Part shown: piece by piece, positions 33,709-44,837 of the stretch
Layout of the letters: each line of letters opens with the position of its first letter
How positions within the stretch are numbered: position 1 is the stretch's first letter
NCBI GenBank assembly: GCA_905221605.1
Contig: CAJNDS010002290.1
Span: forward strand, 1,043,501-1,107,500
Direction of reading: 5' to 3'
From: Symbiodinium natans
Lineage: Eukaryota; Sar; Dinophyceae; Suessiales; Symbiodiniaceae
Length of the DNA stretch: 64,000 nt
Program-made: the position numbers and the translations under genes
Notes under the pieces: model-generated
Told to the model about the DNA's origin: nothing
The model's database searches: none
Seen by the model: the letters and a program-made list of their open reading frames with translations, nothing else

Positions 33709-33821
33709 CTAAGGACCGGGAGTAGGTTGTTATTCCCTTCTTTTAGGGTTCGGGTCCGCTCAGAAGTCCATTTAAACTAAAAAGGGCACCCGTCTTATTC
33801 CTAGGTTACTCTTGGGTCTAG
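33709..33821 (+). mobile_element. Family D element
   Basis: CTAAGGACCGGGAGTAGG left, GGTTACTCTTGGGTCTAG right; interior AAAAAGGGCACCCGTC as in other copies. Confidence 0.7.
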
Positions 33822-34182
33822 TTAAGTATTTCTACTATATGACTACATGGAATGTATGGCCTTGTTGCCGCTCGAAAGGCATCAGATACTAGTAGATAGA
33901 GTGAAGCTCGTAGGCGTTGTGAGACCTATAGAGATCATGTAGTGTTAGCAGCACATGTTTTACAAGTCTGAAAGGCGCAGGGTTGTCATTTTGGGCTTTA
34001 ATGTTGCACCCGCAATATTCTAGGGGGACGCTATTATGAAAAGTTTTCCGGCTATTCAGGATCTGGACCCTCTGTTTTGGGGGTCCGCAATAATGAAAAG
34101 ATTTCGGGCCGGGCCTGTTTTTTTAAATGGTTTTTGAGTCAAGTTCCCAGATCCCAAACTAAGAAGAGAGCTCATTTCTCTG

Positions 34183-34292
34183 CCCCCCCCCACCCCCCCC
34201 CGACTGTTTGGGGTCTTTTTTTATTCAGGGTCGCGACTGTTGAGGGGGGGGGGGGGGGAGGGGGGGGGGGGGGAGGGGGGGGGGGGGGGGTA
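34183..34292. repeat. Poly-C followed by long poly-G tracts
   Basis: C-runs at 34183-34201 and G-runs with single A breaks at 34244-34291. Sequencing error in these homopolymers is likely. Confidence 0.85.
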
Positions 34293-34389
34293 ACTTATTA
34301 AAGCAGGTCCAACATTAAGACGTGCGCAGGGTCCTTTTGGGTGCATAGCAAGATTTTGAAGCGTACAGGTGCCTGTAACTTATTCACTA

Positions 34390-34569
34390 TTCATCAAGAG
34401 TAGTTACTGTCTGCGGAACTTTGCGCGATGCACTGCGAAAGATACATCTCTCCACCCCTTGGCGTTTAATGCAACCGGTGGAGTTTGGCTTGCCCACTCG
34501 CTGAGCGAGAAGGTGCGCAATTTGCTGTGCTGCAGTGACAATGCTCTCTGGGATTCCATTTACCTACAG
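34390..34569 (+). CDS. Candidate exon with consensus GT donor
   Basis: The frame encodes CLRNFARCTAKDTSLHPLAF then NATGGVWLAHSLSEKVRNLL then CCSDNALWDSIYLQ and ends at CAG|GTTAGT. No TTTAGGG inside. Cysteine-containing, family unknown; the start is not resolved. Confidence 0.4.
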
Positions 34570-34892
34570 GTTAGTAGCAACTACCGTTAAAATAGCAGGG
34601 ATATCCCATAAAAAAAAAAAAAAACTGTAACCGTAATTAGCAGGTATAACCCCATATAGAACCTGTAGGTCAAGAGGGTCCCTGGATGGAACATGGCTTG
34701 TAATTGCCGTCGACTCTGGGGGGGTGCGTTAACTCGGCTGAGCCGCGCGGCACGGATGAACCCTCGGCCCCGGAAAGAAACGTCGGCGCTGGCTGCTCGT
34801 GGACGAAGCGTTTAGGGTTTAGGGTTTATAAGTTTAGGGTTTAGGATTTAGGGTTTAGGGTTTAGGGTTTTAGGGCATGGGAACTCGGGGTA

Positions 34893-34954
34893 CCCTTTCG
34901 GGGTTTAGGGTTCAGGGTTTAGGGTTCAGGGATTAGGGTTTAGGCCCTTTCGGG
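34893..34954. repeat. Telomeric insertion flanked by a 10-bp duplication
   Basis: CCCTTTCGGG at 34893-34902 and 34945-34954 flank a TTTAGGG/TTCAGGG insert. Confidence 0.55.
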
Positions 34955-35438
34955 AGGCTGCTGATAACCAACCCCCCCCCCCCCCCCCCAAAACAAAAAG
35001 CGTAGCCTTATCACAATGCGGTTACCTGGGCTACCAAGAAGGAATGTATGCTGTGGGGGCGGGGGGGGGTTAATATTGGGGGTACCCGATTTCGAGAAAT
35101 GCCCACATCGCTTCAGTCGCTTCTGCGAGGCCGATCTGCGAAGGTCTGCCTTGCCACACCCCTACACCCATTAGGCCTACACCCAATATGGGTTTCTTGC
35201 CTTTTCCTTCAGCTCAGAATACACCCCTCCCCACCCCCCCCCCCACACTTACATGGCACCGTCCCTTCGACCCAAGAACCATGAAGTTTGAGCTCTGAGA
35301 GGCTTCGGCGCTAAAGACCTTACCCAAACCCTACATTACTAGAGGAAAAGTCCTTTTGAGCCTTTAAGGCAAACAGCTGAACCTCAGGGAAGGAGGAGTG
35401 TACCTCCCTGAAACAGGATGCGGTGCTGTCTGTGGGGT

Positions 35439-35583
35439 GTACTTGGAGGTTCATGGTACTTACTAACCAACTGTAACTGTTCTTATAACTGTACTTTTCA
35501 CCATATTAGGGCACTTAAGGGGCTTACAAAAAGGTTACAAGTGGATTTATGATTGGTTAATAAGTACCATGAACCTCTAAGTA
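35439..35583. mobile_element. MITE-like hairpin element, family B
   Basis: GTACTTGGAGGTTCATGG left and CCATGAACCTCTAAGTA right, same termini and subterminal TACTTACTAACCA as 7169-7330; interior diverged. Confidence 0.8.
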
Positions 35584-35626
35584 AGGATGGGACGGATGTG
35601 CTTCATGTGAGTGCCTTTTATGAGCG

Positions 35627-35711
35627 AGACTAGGCAATGGAAGCCCAAGAAGCTTTGGGTTTAGGGTTTAGGGGTTTAGGGTAGACTAGGCCATGGAAGG
35701 CCAAGAAGCTT
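35627..35711. repeat. TTTAGGG insertion flanked by a 29-bp direct duplication
   Basis: AGACTAGGCAATGGAAGCCC.. (35627-35655) and AGACTAGGCCATGGAAGGCC.. (35683-35711), both ending AAGAAGCTT, flank a 27-bp insert made of TTTAGGG units. Two differences between the copies. Confidence 0.85.
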
Positions 35712-36303
35712 CGGGTTTCTTCCCTTAAGTCGTAAGAGCCCTAGACTTCAGGGTTCTGGGCTCAGTTCTAGGGATTTCGGAACATTAGGGTTTAGGGTTT
35801 AGGGTTTAAGCTTTGGGGGTTAGGGCTCCAACAGTGACTAGTACGTCTCAGGCTCTTATGGCCTCCTCGTGGGTACCTTAAGGACCAGTGGCCCTTTGCA
35901 TAGCGGCGGCCCCGCAGCAAGTCACAATAATTTAGAGAACTGTCCTGTTTTTTGAGAGGCGAAAACTACGGAGCTATGTATTTGGGTGAACTTCGAGATA
36001 GTTTTTGCCTCAGGGGTAAACCCTAAACCTCAAACCCTGAACCCCAAAACCCCCAAATTCCTGGAGCACGTTACCCCTTACTTGTAGACGCGGCAAGGGC
36101 TCTACCACATCTGAAGCTTTAAAGCCCTGAAACTCTAAAGCTCCTAAGTGTTGTTACACAATAGGGTTTTGGGGTTTGGGGTTTTGGGTTATTTGTTGGG
36201 TTCAAAGGATCCTTAGGCCCCCTTAAGCCCCTGAACTGCTTTCGGAAAGCCCTAAAGCCATAACTCCCTAAGCCCCTTGAGCCGCACCCCGCTACCTTAA
36301 GCT

Positions 36304-36475
36304 AGAGTTTAGGGTTTAGGGTTTAGGGTTTAGGGTTTAGGGTTTAGGGTTTAGGGTTTAGGGTTTAGGGTTTAGGGTTTAGGGTTTAGGGTTAGGGTTT
36401 AGGGTTTAGGGTTTAGGGTTTAGGGTTTAGGGTTTAGGGTTTAGGGTTTAGGGTTTAGGGTTTAGGGTTTAGGGC
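36304..36475 (+). repeat. Interstitial telomeric array (TTTAGGG)n
   Basis: About 24 units with a single 6-bp unit. A CCCTAAA array (36601-36693) and another TTTAGGG array (36785-36915) follow, so orientation flips twice within 600 bp. Confidence 0.95.
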
Positions 36476-36699
36476 TAAGGCTCTGTTCTGTAGCCGAGTA
36501 GGTAACCTTCATTTAACATCGGAGGGCCGAGCCCCCCCGAACCCTAAACCCCGAGCCCTGTTTGGGGGTTAGAGCTTGTGACATTGTGGGAACATACAAG
36601 TGCCCTAAACCCTAAACCCTAAACCCTAAACCCTAAACCCTAAACCCTAAACCCTAAACCCTAAACCCTAAACCCTAAACCCTAAACCCTAAACGGCTT

Positions 36700-37770
36700 T
36701 AAGTAGCAGCACTCTTCGAGGATGAGTGATGGAGCGGCAGAGGCATCCCACTGCCCAAACGAAGCCCGGAACACTTGCAACGAAGGTTTAGGGTTTAGGG
36801 TTAGGGTTTAGGGTTTAGGGTTTAGGGTTTAGGGTTTAGGGTTTAGGGTTTAGGGTTTAGGGTTTAGGGTTTAGGGTTTAGGGTTTAGGGTTAGGGTTTA
36901 GGATTTAGGGTTTAGGGACCTATGTTATGGCCTTATCATGCACCTCGAGACAAGAAGTGCAGAACCAGCAAAGAAGTGTTGCAAGCAAAGCGACACACCC
37001 CAAGACTGCGAGACACAAACAGGATGAACGGCGCCGCTACTTCAAAACAGCCCGCCCTAAATCCTAAACCCAACACCCTAAACCCTAAACCCTAAACCCT
37101 AAACCCTACACCCTAAACCCTAAATCCTAAACCTTAAACCCTACACCCTAAACGCTTCAACAACATAGGAGCTTCCTGCCTGGGCCCCACCACGGGTCCG
37201 TGAGAGACCGCTGACGGCGATTACAGACGGCCCCCTGGCGACATAGGGTTTAGGGTTTAGGGTTTAGGGTTTAGGGTTTAGGGTTTAGGGTTTAGGGTTT
37301 AGGTATTGGAGTTATCTAAGACTGTTGGGGCATGCTCCCTGAGAAACATGGTCCCTTCAATTCTCCCAACAGTTTAGGTTTCAAGGGTTAGGGTCGGTTT
37401 CGGAACCTGATAAGGGCGGTATCTGCTGAATTGGGGGATTTAGACAGGGTGGTCTGTTTTACAGGAACTGGTTAGTAGGTTGTTCGTCCTTTCGTCTGTT
37501 GTGCTTGTCAGAGGCTAGGGCTTTCCGGTCTTGTTTCTTCTTTTTGCAAACCTATACGCGTGCTTTTTTACGGCTTAGTTGTTCTGCTTGGTTGGCCCGA
37601 AGTTGTTTCGAGTTCTTAGAGCTATGGTCGAGTTTTATATTCAGAAAACCGCAAGACCTGTTTAGAGTCTCAGATATTTCTTAAATCGCTAGTTGAAATA
37701 AGCTGGAATCCTGGTCAGAAAGAGATTCGTTGTATTCCCTGAGCCTGGGGTTCTCTGGTCTTGTTTTGGT
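36700..37770. other. No supported gene
   Basis: Telomeric arrays (36785-36915, 37243-37302), degenerate CCCTACACCC forms and T-rich unique DNA 37440-37760 with no exon I can support. Confidence 0.45.
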
Positions 37771-38345
37771 GGGCCCTATCTGCTTCAGAGTTCTCTTCAG
37801 CCCTATCTGGCCCAGATAAGGACACTGGGCAGGGCCGTTTTGGTGGGTTTCCAGCCCTTTAAGCTGTTTACTGCCCTATCTGGCCCGAAATAGGAGTTTC
37901 CAGCCCTGATGGCCCAGATAGGGCTGTTTTGGGGGGTTTCCAGCCTTTAAAGCTGTTTTGACCTATCTGGGGGGGGGGGGGTTCAAGCCCTATCTGGCCC
38001 AGACAGGCCCATTTTGGGTCCCAAACCCTAAGCCCTAAACCCTAAAAACCATCTGGGTGTCCAGCCTTTTTAAGCTGGTTTGGCCTATCTGGGGGGACAT
38101 CTGGCCCGGACAGGGCCGTTTCGGGGGTTGCCAGCAATCTTTTGATTTTGTGGCCTTATTTGGCCCAAATAATAGGGCCGTTTTGATGGGTCTGGGGGGT
38201 TTCCAAGACAAGGCTGTTTTGGGGGTTTCCAGTGTTTAAATAAGGGTTTCCCAACCCAATTTGGGCCAGATAGGGCCGTTTCGGGGGTTTCCAGCCTTTA
38301 CAATTTAAAGCTGCTTTGGGTCTATATCTGACCCAGAGAGGGCAA
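37771..38345 (+). repeat. Diverged satellite with palindromic CCCTATCTGGCCCAGATAGGG core
   Basis: About eight imperfect units, each with a TATCTGGCCCAGATA-like palindrome, then GGGCCGTTTTGGGGGTTTCC and CCAGCCTTTAAAGCTG. Spacing is roughly 60-120 bp. A small CCCTAAA tract interrupts it at about 38027-38046. Confidence 0.85.
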
Positions 38346-38509
38346 AATTGGGTTTCCAAATCGTCCGAATACCGACAGCAACCTGGTGGGGCACCGTAAA
38401 CCCTAAACCCTACACCCTAAACCCCCCAAATATGCAAAATGACAGCCCGCCCTGTTCTTTGGGTTCTCGGCCCAGTTCTCGGCTGTTTTTTTTTTCATAC
38501 TTTGGGGGT

Positions 38510-38610
38510 CCAGGTAAACCCGAAGCCCATCTTCGAAGGCTGCACAGACCGCACAGGAGCCTACGCTTCCTCCTTTGCTGGAAAGCAGCGTCCATTGGTG
38601 TTTTCTTAAG
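38510..38610 (+). CDS. Weak candidate exon
   Basis: One frame reads NPKPIFEGCTDRTGAYASSF then AGKQRPLVFS and stops at TAA. Two other frames are also open, so the reading frame is uncertain. Confidence 0.25.
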
Positions 38611-38689
38611 CTGCGGTGCCGCCTTCTTCAGAGGATGTCATTTTTGCCCAACCGTCAATCCGACCCCAAACCCTAAGCCTCACAAAGGC

Positions 38690-38815
38690 TCTAGGTGTTC
38701 TAGTTCCGTGGGCAAGCAAGACATGCTGGCACGCCAGTTGTGTCGTGCAATTCCGAGCGCGCGCTTACTCGAGTCTGAAAGGAGCTACACCCTCGGCTTG
38801 TCCTGCGCACACTGA
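38690..38815 (+). CDS. Candidate terminal exon
   Basis: The frame reads SRCSSSVGKQDMLARQLCRA then IPSARLLESERSYTLGLSCAH and a TGA at 38813-38815. GC-rich and codon-like, family unknown. Confidence 0.3.
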   Translation, partial: SRCSSSVGKQDMLARQLCRAIPSARLLESERSYTLGLSCAH

Positions 38816-39056
38816 GTTCCCAAAGAGCCCAATACCCCTGAATTAAGGCTAGTATGATTTATAGTATATTCCTTATTTAAGGGGTGTTGGGCTCTCTTGG
38901 ATTCATGTATAGGACATGCATTGCATGTTGTGAAGATCCTGCCGGAGGCAGCCCCCCTCCGTGAACGCTAAGCCCTAAACCCGGCGTTTTCTGAAACACT
39001 GACTGCAGTGCTTCCATTGGCTTAGGGTTTAGGGTTTCGGGTTTCAGGTGCACAGC

Positions 39057-39159
39057 TACTCGGACCCAGAGTAGGCCCTTATTCCCACTTTCAGGGTCAA
39101 GGTTCCCTTATACACCAAAAAGGGCACCCTTTCTATTCCTCGGTTACTCTCGGGTCTAG
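39057..39159 (+). mobile_element. Family D element
   Basis: CTACTCGGACCCAGAGTAGGCCC left and GGTTACTCTCGGGTCTAG right, with AAAAAGGGCACCC inside. Confidence 0.7.
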
Positions 39160-39258
39160 TCCAGTATGCACAGCCAGGTCTATAGGTCCTACAGAGAATC
39201 GGGTTTCACTGATCGGTGGGTGTGGGTTTTCGGATTGAAGGTTTTCTAGTGCCCAAGC

Positions 39259-39401
39259 GGTCCATGTACCTGAACTAAACCCTAATTAAACCCTATACCC
39301 TAAACCCTAAACGCTAAACCCTAAACCCTAAACATTCTTAAAGTACCTCCTATATATGGACTCTGGGGGCCCAAGTATCACATAATCAGGTACCTGGACC
39401 C
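39259..39401 (+). mobile_element. Inverted-repeat element, family J, with CCCTAAA insert
   Basis: GGTCCATGTACCT left, AGGTACCTGGACC right. The interior matches 47713-47808 (TTAAAGTA..TCCTATATA, GGGCCCAAGTA), but CCCTAAA-type units replace the segment after the left terminus. Confidence 0.7.
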
Positions 39402-40327
39402 GTAGGGGTAGGGTTGTTCAGGCCCCGGAACGATAAGGCTCTAAGGCCTTGAGCCCCAAGACCCTAAAACCCTATGGCCCGAAACTAAAAACCCTAAAAA
39501 ACCGGAAGCCTAAAAGTCGTAACCTAAACCCCAAACCGCAAGCCCCAAGCCCCAAGCCCGAAGCCCGAAGCCCCAAACCTAGCTACGCCGCTTCAAAAAA
39601 GAAACCATACGGACCCCAATGGTGCTGCTCGTGAACCCCTTTTGGAAGTCTTGGACCTTGACACGTCTTGTTCGTCTTGTGCCAGGCTTAGGGTGTGTTG
39701 GTCTAAGGTTAGGTTTAAGTTTGCGCGTTGAGCGTGCCGATGAGGTTCGAGCGGAATGGGGTGGCGGGACCGCGCTCACTTCTGCTGCTTGGGGGGGGGG
39801 GGGGGGGGGGTGGTAGGGTTTAGGGCTATGAAGTGATGAAAGGACGTATACTGTGACTGTATGTCCTCGCGCATTGGAGAAGGAAACTCTTGTGAGCTTC
39901 AGATGTCCTGGGGTAGAAAGGGGGCTTCCTAAAATTCGGGTTCCCCTAACTTCAAGGGCCCTTCAAAGGGCCTAGAGTAGCCTATGGGTAGTTCTCTAAA
40001 TTAGGTTCCCTTTTTGGGATCCCTTTCTCGAGGCACATTGGGCACCGTACCTGCTGCTCGCCATAGATGATGACGATCGAACATCGAACACCCTAATATA
40101 GGGGTCAGAAAAAATTCTACAGCAATAGTACTCCCGAATGGGTCCCTTTGTAACCATCTATAAGAACTCCCGAAACCCTAGTCTAATTAATATTCAGGCT
40201 TAAACCCTATAAAACCCCCAAACCTATATCACCTGGTGCCTGCTATGAGAAAGTGGCAAGCGAGAACACTACCTAAACCCGAAAACCTAAACCCTAAACC
40301 CTAAACCCTAAAAACTGGGGAACGCAG

Positions 40328-40428
40328 GATGAGGATGAGATGGCAGGTGCCGGTTTCGGTGCAGCTGCCCAGCCGACTTGTTTTCTGCTAGCCATGACCT
40401 GCAAGGATTGCGTGTCGTGTTTGCTTTG
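40328..40428 (+). CDS. Candidate exon, cysteine-rich
   Basis: CGCAG|G acceptor, then a frame reading DEDEMAGAGFGAAAQPTCFL then LAMTCKDCVSCLL, and a consensus GT donor (TTTG|GTAAGT). Family unknown; C-x2-C-x2-C spacing (KDCVSCLL) is visible. Confidence 0.4.
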
Positions 40429-40622
40429 GTAAGTTCGGCTGCAGGTTGCCAGGGATGTTTTGGATGATTTGTTTGGTTCTCTCGGTTTCGGAGTTTCGTC
40501 GTGGGTTTCGGAGTGACGACCCGGAAACTTCAGGCGCCTGCAAGTGCTTGCAGGATTCAGTTGCCTGCGGCTTCCCACATCGCACCCCGAAACCCTGCCT
40601 AAACCCTAACCCTTAAACCCCA

Positions 40623-40719
40623 AACCCCAAACCCCAAACCCTAAACCCTAAACCCTAAACCCTAAACCCTAAACCCTAAACCCTAAACCCTAAACCCTAA
40701 ACCCTAAACCCTAAACCCT
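40623..40719 (-). repeat. Interstitial telomeric array (CCCTAAA)n
   Basis: About 11 CCCTAAA units preceded by CCCCAAA units. Confidence 0.9.
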
Positions 40720-40789
40720 ACTCAACCGTCTACAATCCAAGAACCTACGCCTCGATCAAGGCCTAGCTTACGCACCTCATCTCGGTTAC

Positions 40790-40901
40790 CTATAGGGGTG
40801 GTTGTCAAAATTATGGTCCCTTTTTGGATCCCCATTATAATACGGCACCTAATATTTAGGGTACCCAAAAAGGGACCATAATTTTGACAACCACCCATAG
40901 G
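40790..40901. mobile_element. Near-perfect hairpin element, family K
   Basis: GGTGGTTGTCAAAATTATGG left arm and CCATAATTTTGACAACCACC right arm are perfectly complementary and extend through GTCCCTTTTTGG/CCAAAAAGGGAC. A diverged relative (ACTTAGGGTACCCCAAAACGGACC) lies near 43580-43690. Confidence 0.85.
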
Positions 40902-41609
40902 AGTCATGGTCTACTGTTTGCTTAAGAACCCCCACCCCCCAAGAATTAACAGATGCCTCCTGGATTCCTTATGAGGACAATATAGGGCTTATCATCTTCT
41001 GGTTTTTTGGGGGTGCTTAAAGCAAAGTGATAAGGAGTACCTGCGAGTCATGATACGGATCTAAGGTTGGAATCTTGGGCCTGTGGTCCCTTACCCTCGT
41101 TGATAGGGATCCGAAGTATGGGCCGCTATTAGATATAGTGTATCTAAGAGTCAATTATATGATATGGAGCTTAAAGCAACTCGGTAGGCTCTTGGGACAT
41201 TTTCAAAATACCCTGATTAGGTTCATGAGGACCATATATAGGAGAGTTTTGTAGTGGGGTTTAAGGGCCACCTTAGATAAGGAGCTTAACGTAACAACCT
41301 ACATCAACTGTTTAGGCTGCCTAAGTGACATGACAAGAAGAAGCACACACAATTGCAGGTTCTGGGGTTGTTGAGGTAGAAGGGTTTAGGGTTTAGGTAG
41401 GACCTGAACCCAGGGCTAAATCCGAAGACCTCGCCCGGGCCCTTGTTAAGGAACCTAAGTCAAGCTGCCAGAAGGGGGTTTAGGGTTAGGGCTTAGGGTT
41501 TTGTGTTTAGGGTTTAGGTTTTAGGGTTTAGGGTTTCGGGTTTAGGGCTAGAATCTATCGCCCTTCTGCTGGTAACTTTGAAAGAAACCCCCGCCCCCTT
41601 CTGAAGTTA

Positions 41610-41680
41610 TGCCAACGGACAGCCAGGTCGGTCCGGAGTACATGCAAGTGCCTGGTGAGCCTTTTGCTTACTACCACAAG
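41610..41680 (+). CDS. Candidate exon with GC donor
   Basis: The frame reads PTDSQVGPEYMQVPGEPFAY then YHK, up to AAG|GCGTTTAGGG; a possible AG|G acceptor lies at 41625-41626. It may belong with the terminal exon at 42453. Confidence 0.35.
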
Positions 41681-42248
41681 GCGTTTAGGGTTTAGGGTTT
41701 AGGTTTTAGGCCTTCTTCTTACTGTTGGTTAGTAGGGAATGGGGGGAATGAGGTACCCTTATCATCCCTTCAAGAGAAAGGGGAGAGAGGTAGGTTAAGG
41801 TCCTAAATCCTATGCCCAAACCCTAGACCCTGAACCTTAGTTGATTTCTGCACTCTTTGAAGCTCTTTCTTTTTTTGGGGATGCTTGGTTCATTTGGGCC
41901 TATGGGTGCCGTGAACCTTACGCTTAAACCTAGAAGCGCCACAGTTAAAGGTCCCTGGATGGTTGTGAGTAGATTTAGGGTTTAGGGTAGAGGGTTTAAG
42001 GTTTAGGGTTTAGGGTTTAGGGTAAAAGGGTAGAGGGTAAGTAGGGCGTAGGGTTCAGGATACCTAGGGTTTAGGGTTCGTACGACCTAGGGTTTAGGGT
42101 TTTAAGCATGGTAAGCATGGATAGAACCCTATCCAGGGTACCTGTAAACCCTGCTTCTATCTATCGTTGAACCTGAAATTCGACCTTCAATCCCTAAAGT
42201 CCTCTCTCTACATTGCGAGATTTGAAAGCTGACTAGTTCCATCGGCAG

Positions 42249-42539
42249 AGCGTGCTCCTCATCTCAACTGTCGGAAGCGCAATGGCCAGCGTCTTCGGGT
42301 TTGTTGGGTTGAGGCGGAAGTTTAGGGTTCAGGGTTTTGGGTTTAGGGTGTAGGGTTTCGGGTGTAATTAGGGTGTAGGGTTTAGGTCTTAGGGTCTAGG
42401 GTCTAGGGTTTAGGGTTTAGGGTTTAGGGTTTTCGGGGGTTGTTGCCGACAGGTGATGTTCCCCGACACCAAGCCGACTGGCATTCGCATGTCCGCGTGC
42501 CTGGCGGCCATGGAGGAGTGCCTCGACTCCCTCTTGTGA
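42249..42539 (+). CDS. Terminal exons of an unidentified gene
   Basis: The exon at 42249-42291 encodes a hydrophobic SVLLISTVGSAMAS segment followed by a GT (GTCTTC). The terminal exon 42453-42539 follows GACAG|G and reads VMFPDTKPTGIRMSACLAAM then EECLDSLL and TGA (42537-42539). The join is phase-compatible. A membrane segment is plausible. Family not recognised; the terminal exon is the firmer part. Confidence 0.45.
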
Positions 42540-42789
42540 TTTAACCCTAAACCCTAAACCCTAAACCCTAAACCCTAAACCCTAAACCATGGGGTTCAGC
42601 GCGCTTCGCTTCCGTTTTTTGAAGCAGAGCAGGGCACCCACTGATTCTCCAGGCTGCTGGGCAAGCTAGGGGGTCTAGGGCCTAGGGTGCTAGAGGGTTT
42701 CAGGATCCTTTACACATACTTTAGTGTTTCGGGTTTAGGGTTTAGGTTTGTAGTCCCTAAACCCTAAACCCTAAACCCTAAACCCTAAA

Positions 42790-42885
42790 TGTCGAGGTGT
42801 CGAACAGATTCCTTCACCATCTGCGACCAAAGAGTGCGCTGCCAAGTGTGCTCACGGCAAGGGGGCACGGGCTTCGGCCGTTCTA
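42790..42885 (+). CDS. Weak candidate exon
   Basis: The frame reads VEVSNRFLHHLRPKSALPSV then LTARGHGLRPF and stops at TAG, directly after a CCCTAAA array. No domain recognised. Confidence 0.25.
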
Positions 42886-44837
42886 GATGCGCTTTTTAGG
42901 GTTCAGGGTTTAGGGTTTAGGACATGTATCAGACTTGTTTCGGTTTTCACTTTCTTGTGTGGTGTGTGTCCCCCCGCGCTATAGTCCCAAGGAGCACTCC
43001 ATTCTTGAGTCCTGAATCCTGGACGACGGTCCCTCAACCCTACACCCTAAACCCAAAAACCCTAAACCCTCAACCCTAAACCCTAAACCCCACCACCCAC
43101 TCCCCCTCCCACCCCCCGGGTGCAAAGAGCAGGTGGCCAGCATGCGCAAGGTGACGAACCCCTTCATTCTGGTTGCACTGGAGTGGCCTGGACGGGAGAA
43201 AGTTGTGAGAGGGCCCGTGTAGGGTTTAGGGTTTAGGATATAGGGTTCAGGGATTTTAGTCAAAAGCTGAGGCCCCCGAAATTTCAGCAGAGTTTTTCAG
43301 GGGCCCTGGGGTCAGAAGCCTTGCCTTAGTCATGGTAACTTCTGCCGAGTTTCCCACCCATTCCCCGCCCCCCCCCCCCCCCCATCCCCGGATGCCCAGT
43401 CCGTACCCTTCTTGTTGGGGTTCGGATCCCATATAGCAGGATGGTTTAGGGCTAGGGTTTAGGGTTTTAAGCTTTAGGGTAGTCCCATTTGAAAACACCC
43501 TTTAGAGGTTGATGGTATGGGGTTCTCAGACCTCATAGACACAATCCTGGTATAGAAGGGCTTGCATGGTCACAACTCTAAGATAATGTCCCTTCGGGGC
43601 CATAAATTTTTCGCAATTGTCAGGCGGCCCTCACATAATACTTAGGGTACCCCAAAACGGACCATAGTTTAGAGAGGGGGTTGTAGGGCCAGGGGTTTGA
43701 CCCTGGGATATTTGGGATCTAACAGGGTGTAAGGCTTGCTTTCGCATGTTCACACGTGGGTTTACTTACAGCAGTTGACCTTCAACCTATCAATTTACAA
43801 TAAGTATTATGAATAGAATTATTATTATATACATATGTATGTAATCGTTCAAATGAAATAATAGCAGACTACAGTTTTGCTTCCTTGGTTTTTGGAGATG
43901 TAAGTTTAAGAGCATGTTGTTTAGGAATGTTAGAGAAGCCGTCGGAGTGGACCTAGCCAATGGCCCAGGGTAGTAGGCTCCTTTTCACCCTTTTTTTAGG
44001 GCTTAGGTTCCCTAACGGTTCCCTTATTCCTTTTTTTGGGGTTTTAGGTTCCCTTTAGGCCCCTTCAAGCCAAAAAGGGCACCCCTTTTTGTATTCCTAG
44101 GTTACTCTTGGGTCTAGATGAGGTGCTTGGGTCCCCGTACATCTGGGTGTCAGCGAATTTGCCCAAATTCATTCGTTGTAGAAACCTGTTTCTACCCAGT
44201 CTTTGAGGATCTTTCAATTATACTAGTCTATATATATATATATATACATACACATACACACTATACTGGGCTGAGGCTACATTTTCTAGCCCGGCACTCC
44301 CCTGGAACAAGCGGTCCCCCAACAACGGTGTCAACTTAGGGAGACTCTTTTCCAACGAGTCCGCAATACCACCACCTCCCTCCCCTCTTTAGAATCACGA
44401 GCATCCAAGTTCATAAGTTCATAAGGGGTGTCCCAATGGGGGAGTAGTAGGTCGCCTAAGCCCTGAACACCCTAAACCCTAAACCCTAAACCCCAAACCC
44501 TAAAACCTAAACCCGTAAACACAAATTTCCCTCTAAGCGACCAGAGGCTCCACCCTAGCATGGCCGGGAGCCACAGCTGGACGCGGCTTCGGGCCCGGGG
44601 CGTACTTTGGGTCGCTTTGGTAGGGTTTAGGAACCCTAAACCCTTAAACCTTAAGCCCCGCGGGCTTTAGGGGCTTTTGGCGCCCTTCGCCGTATGTCGT
44701 CGTCAGTTCTGTGTCATCTGGTTCAACACACTCAGTCTGTGGTTCTTTACTGTAACCTAGCGCATCCATCGCCATTTTGGTGGTTTATCGGGCTTCTTAC
44801 TTAATAGTGTAGCTAACAGCTGCTTTTGGTTTAGCAA
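42886..44837. other. Elements and telomeric tracts, no supported gene
   Basis: Holds degenerate telomeric tracts, a poly-C run at 43369-43383, a family K relative near 43580-43690, a family D element and a TA-rich microsatellite at about 44230-44262. No exon I can support. Confidence 0.45.
43952..44117 (+). mobile_element. Family D element, long copy
   Basis: CTAGCCAATGGCCCAGGGTAG left, GGTTACTCTTGGGTCTAG right. Internal duplication of a CTTATTCCTTTTTTTGGGG..TTAGGTTCCCT block makes it longer than the others. Confidence 0.6.

Larger units (their letters stand above)
38816..40327. other. Elements and low-complexity DNA, no supported gene
   Basis: Contains a family D element, a family J element with a CCCTAAA insert, a family H relative (from about 40091) and a poly-G run at 39791-39810. 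No exon I can support. Confidence 0.45.

Noticed and set aside
37771-38345. CRISPR-like alternation of palindromes and spacers
   Set aside because: Spacing and repeats are irregular and the genome is eukaryotic; a diverged satellite fits better.
40722-40907. 61-codon minus-strand frame
   Set aside because: Spans the arms of the hairpin element; the frame is an accident of the inverted repeat.
44765-44790. CGCCATTTTGG resembling part of the dinoflagellate spliced leader
   Set aside because: Only about 10 matching bases; no full leader, no adjacent acceptor or gene start.
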